Assembly (NCBI GenBank): GCA_026005055.1
Contig: BPKI01000001.1
Location: 310,001-374,000 of the forward strand
Source: Lysobacterales bacterium
Lineage (GTDB): Bacteria > Pseudomonadota > Gammaproteobacteria > Xanthomonadales > BPKI01
Direction of reading: 5' to 3'
Length of the DNA: 64,000 nucleotides
Numbering within the stretch: position 1 is the first letter of the stretch; each line of letters begins with the position of its first letter. The notes under the pieces were generated by a model. It did no database searches. It had not been told where the DNA came from and saw nothing but the letters and a program-made list of their open reading frames with translations. Position numbers and translations under genes: made by a program. Shown here piece after piece: positions 62,088 through 64,000 of the stretch.

Positions 62088-63464
62088 CTAGAGGTAGGTC
62101 GCCGCGGTGCGGAACAAGGCCTCGACCGCCGGCAGCTCGCGTTTGTCGGTGAGGAAGAGGATCACGTGATCCTCCGGCTCGATCACCACGTCGTGATGGG
62201 CGATGAGCAGCCTTTCGCCGCGGACGATGCCGCCGATGGTGCTGCCCGGCGGCAGCTCGATCTCCTCGATCGCACGCCCCACCACCCGGCTGGTCCGGGC
62301 ATCGCCCACCGCCCGCGCCTCGATCGCCTCCGCCGCTCCGCGCCTCAAGGTGTGTACCCTGACCATCGCCCCTTGGCGCACGTGCCCGAGCAGCGCCGAG
62401 AGGGTCACGAGCTGCGGGCTGACCGCGATGTCGATCGAGGTGCCTTCGACCAGTTCGGCGTAGGCCGGGCGGTTGATCAGCGAGATCACCCGCTTGCAGC
62501 CCATGCGTTTGGCGAGCATCGCCGAGAGGATGTTGGCCTCGTCGTCGTTGGTGAGGGCGCAATAGACGTCGGTCTGGTCGATGTTCTCCTCGCGCAGCAG
62601 GTTCTCGTCGGCGCAGTCGCCGACGAGCACGATCGAGTTGACCAGGTCCTCGGCGAGCTGACGCGCCCGCTCCCGCGAGCGCTCGATGACCTTCACGTTG
62701 TAATGCGCCTCGAGGCTGCGCGCGAGCGCCCGGCCGATGTTCCCGCCGCCGGCGAGCATCACCCGCCGCGCCGGTTTCTCCACCCGCCGCCATTCGGCCA
62801 TCACGGTCATGATGTCGCGGCGGGCGGCGAGGAAGAACACCTCATCATCCTCCATGATCACCGTGTTCCCCTGCGGGATGATCGCCTTGCCGCCGCGAAA
62901 GATCGCCGCCACCCGCGCGTCCACCCCGGGCGGCATGTGCTGGCGCAGATCCTTGAGCTCATGGCCGACCAGGGCCCCGCCGGCGAAGGCGCGCACCGCC
63001 ACGAGCTGCGCCCGGCCTTCGGCGAAGTCCACGACCTGAAGCGCGCCGGGATACTCGATCACCCGGCGCACGTGCTCGCACACGAGCTGCTCGGGGCTGA
63101 TCACCACATCCACCGCGGCCGCGCCTCGCCGCATCAGCTCCGGATATTGCACGTACTCGACGCGACGGATGCGGGCGATGCGGGTGGGCACGCGAAAGAG
63201 GGTGTCGGCGACCAGGCAGGCGAGCATGTTGACCTCGTCCTGGCTCGTCACCGCGACCAGGAGATCGCTGTCCTCCGCGCCCGCCTGCGCCAGCACCGAG
63301 GGCAGAGAGGCATGACCGGTGACGGTGCGCAGATCGTGACGCTCGCGCAACTCCGCCAAGCGCTCGGGGTTCTGATCGACGACGGTGATGTCGTTGTTCT
63401 CGGCCACCAGCGCGGTGGCGAGCGAGGAACCCACCTGGCCGGCACCGAGGATGAGGATCTTCAT
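62088..63464 (-). CDS. trkA: Trk potassium uptake regulatory protein TrkA
   Basis: Cytoplasmic NAD(H)/nucleotide-binding regulator of TrkH, 458 residues with the duplicated RCK layout. The first Rossmann motif is LGAGQVGSSLATAL near residues 6-18 and the second AGGGNIGRALARSLE near 235; each is followed by a RCK-C domain (GHELKDLRQHMPPG; IEEIELPPGSTIGGIVRG). Translation with trkH (7-bp gap) and with the NtrX-like gene upstream (9-bp gap) suggests one operon. Confidence 0.96.
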   Translation of the reverse strand: MKILILGAGQVGSSLATALVAENNDITVVDQNPERLAELRERHDLRTVTGHASLPSVLAQAGAEDSDLLVAVTSQDEVNMLACLVADTLFRVPTRIARIRRVEYVQYPELMRRGAAAVDVVISPEQLVCEHVRRVIEYPGALQVVDFAEGRAQLVAVRAFAGGALVGHELKDLRQHMPPGVDARVAAIFRGGKAIIPQGNTVIMEDDEVFFLAARRDIMTVMAEWRRVEKPARRVMLAGGGNIGRALARSLEAHYNVKVIERSRERARQLAEDLVNSIVLVGDCADENLLREENIDQTDVYCALTNDDEANILSAMLAKRMGCKRVISLINRPAYAELVEGTSIDIAVSPQLVTLSALLGHVRQGAMVRVHTLRRGAAEAIEARAVGDARTSRVVGRAIEEIELPPGSTIGGIVRGERLLIAHHDVVIEPEDHVILFLTDKRELPAVEALFRTAATYL

Positions 63465-63473
63465 CCCTGGCCC

Positions 63474-64000
63474 CTACTCCTCCCGATCGCCGCGCAGCTC
63501 GATGCCGAGATCGCGGAGCTTGCGGTAGAGGTGGGTGCGCTCCATGCCCACCATTCTAGCCAGGCGGGCGACACTGCCGCCGGCGCGGGCGAGGTGATGC
63601 TCGAGGTAGAGGCGTTCGAAGTCCTCCCGCGCCTCGCGCAGCGGCTTGGCGAGCATCGGGCGGGTGATCGCTGCCTCGCGAACGCTCGCGACCCGCTCGC
63701 TCGCCGCACTCGGCCCGATCGCCCGTTCCAGGGCCGCGACATCCACCGTACCCGAGCCGGAGAGCAGCAATCGCTGCACCACCAGCCGCAGCTCGCGCAG
63801 GTTGCCCGGGAAGGGATGACGCTTCAGCCGCTCGGCCGCCTCCGGACTGAGCTCGCGCATGGGCAGAGCGTCGCGGCGGGCGAAGAACGCGGCGAAGTGG
63901 CGGTAGAGCGCCGGTAGATCCTCGCTGCGCTCCCTCAAGGGCGGCACCAGCAACGAGACCACGTTGATCTGGTAGTAAAGCTCCGGACGCAGCCGACCGC
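63474..64000 (-). CDS. ntrX: NtrX-like sigma-54 response regulator (N-terminus outside window)
   Basis: C-terminal part of an NtrC-family regulator. The frame runs off the right edge: GRLRPELYYQINVVSLLVPPLRER is the end of the sigma-54 AAA+ domain, HPFPGNLRELR its C-terminal lid, and the final ~45 residues (GGSVARLARMVGMERTHLYRKLRDLGI) a Fis-type DNA-binding helix-turn-helix. The receiver domain is not visible. Position immediately upstream of trkA matches ntrY-ntrX-trkA-trkH order in related bacteria, hence the symbol; NtrC is the alternative. Confidence 0.82.
   Translation of the reverse strand, partial: GRLRPELYYQINVVSLLVPPLRERSEDLPALYRHFAAFFARRDALPMRELSPEAAERLKRHPFPGNLRELRLVVQRLLLSGSGTVDVAALERAIGPSAASERVASVREAAITRPMLAKPLREAREDFERLYLEHHLARAGGSVARLARMVGMERTHLYRKLRDLGIELRGDREE

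Overview
The window is GC-rich, densely packed bacterial chromosome and reads as a gammaproteobacterium related to the Xanthomonadales/Lysobacterales. Supporting this are the contiguous ilv-leu block, a pcm-tolC pair, tamA-tamB, O2-dependent hemF, ntrX-trkA-trkH, and a XanB2-type chorismatase beside a lipid A acyltransferase-like gene. This placement is an inference from gene content; no database search was possible. Most large reading frames antisense to these genes are high-GC shadows.

Layout. 1-11.7 kb (+): a ten-gene branched-chain amino acid operon, ilvD(partial)-ilvC-ilvG-ilvM-leuA-ilvE-leuC-leuD-leuB-ilvA, mostly joined by ATGA overlaps and covering the valine, leucine and isoleucine pathways. 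11.6-15.3 kb (-): a secreted beta-propeller-like protein, a TolC-type outer-membrane channel and a Pcm-like methyltransferase. 15.4-18.5 kb (+): a TPP riboswitch driving thiC, then a GT9 glycosyltransferase. 19.0-22.3 kb: an orphan TRAP-type binding protein diverging from a membrane-anchored Ser/Thr kinase. 22.5-27.7 kb (+): an ABC exporter operon with one ATPase, three periplasmic adaptors and one MacB-type permease. 27.7-35.3 kb (-): a GAF-GGDEF protein, an autotransporter-type barrel and tamB-tamA. 35.4-38.8 kb (+): an AbgT-type transporter and a long-form isocitrate dehydrogenase. 39.0-42.1 kb (-): glyS-glyQ.

42.9-55.25 kb (+) is the accessory part, a defence-type island between a class I glutamine amidotransferase gene and a bidirectional hairpin beside tRNA-Ile2/rpoD. 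It holds an SNF2-type helicase with a C-terminal DUF3883-like domain, a decayed AAA_14/DUF4143 ATPase, a DUF1156-type adenine DNA methyltransferase with a frameshifted 5' third, a VapBC-like toxin-antitoxin pair, and a DUF499 ATPase with an N-terminal Swt1-type HEPN domain. The most striking object is a cassette of about 0.6 kb carrying a DUF559 (Vsr-like) endonuclease domain. It sits in frame inside the methyltransferase and is bracketed by two 57-bp direct repeats that match at 56 positions.

55.3-64 kb returns to core genes: rpoD with tRNA-Ile(CAU) 15 nt downstream, dtd, an LpxL/HtrB-like acyltransferase, a chorismatase, hemF, trkH, trkA and a truncated ntrX-like regulator at the edge.

The helicase, methyltransferase and DUF499 genes resemble a modification-linked phage-defence unit. 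As read, the methyltransferase is broken, so the system is either decaying, recently disrupted, or misread in a stretch containing many single-base indels.
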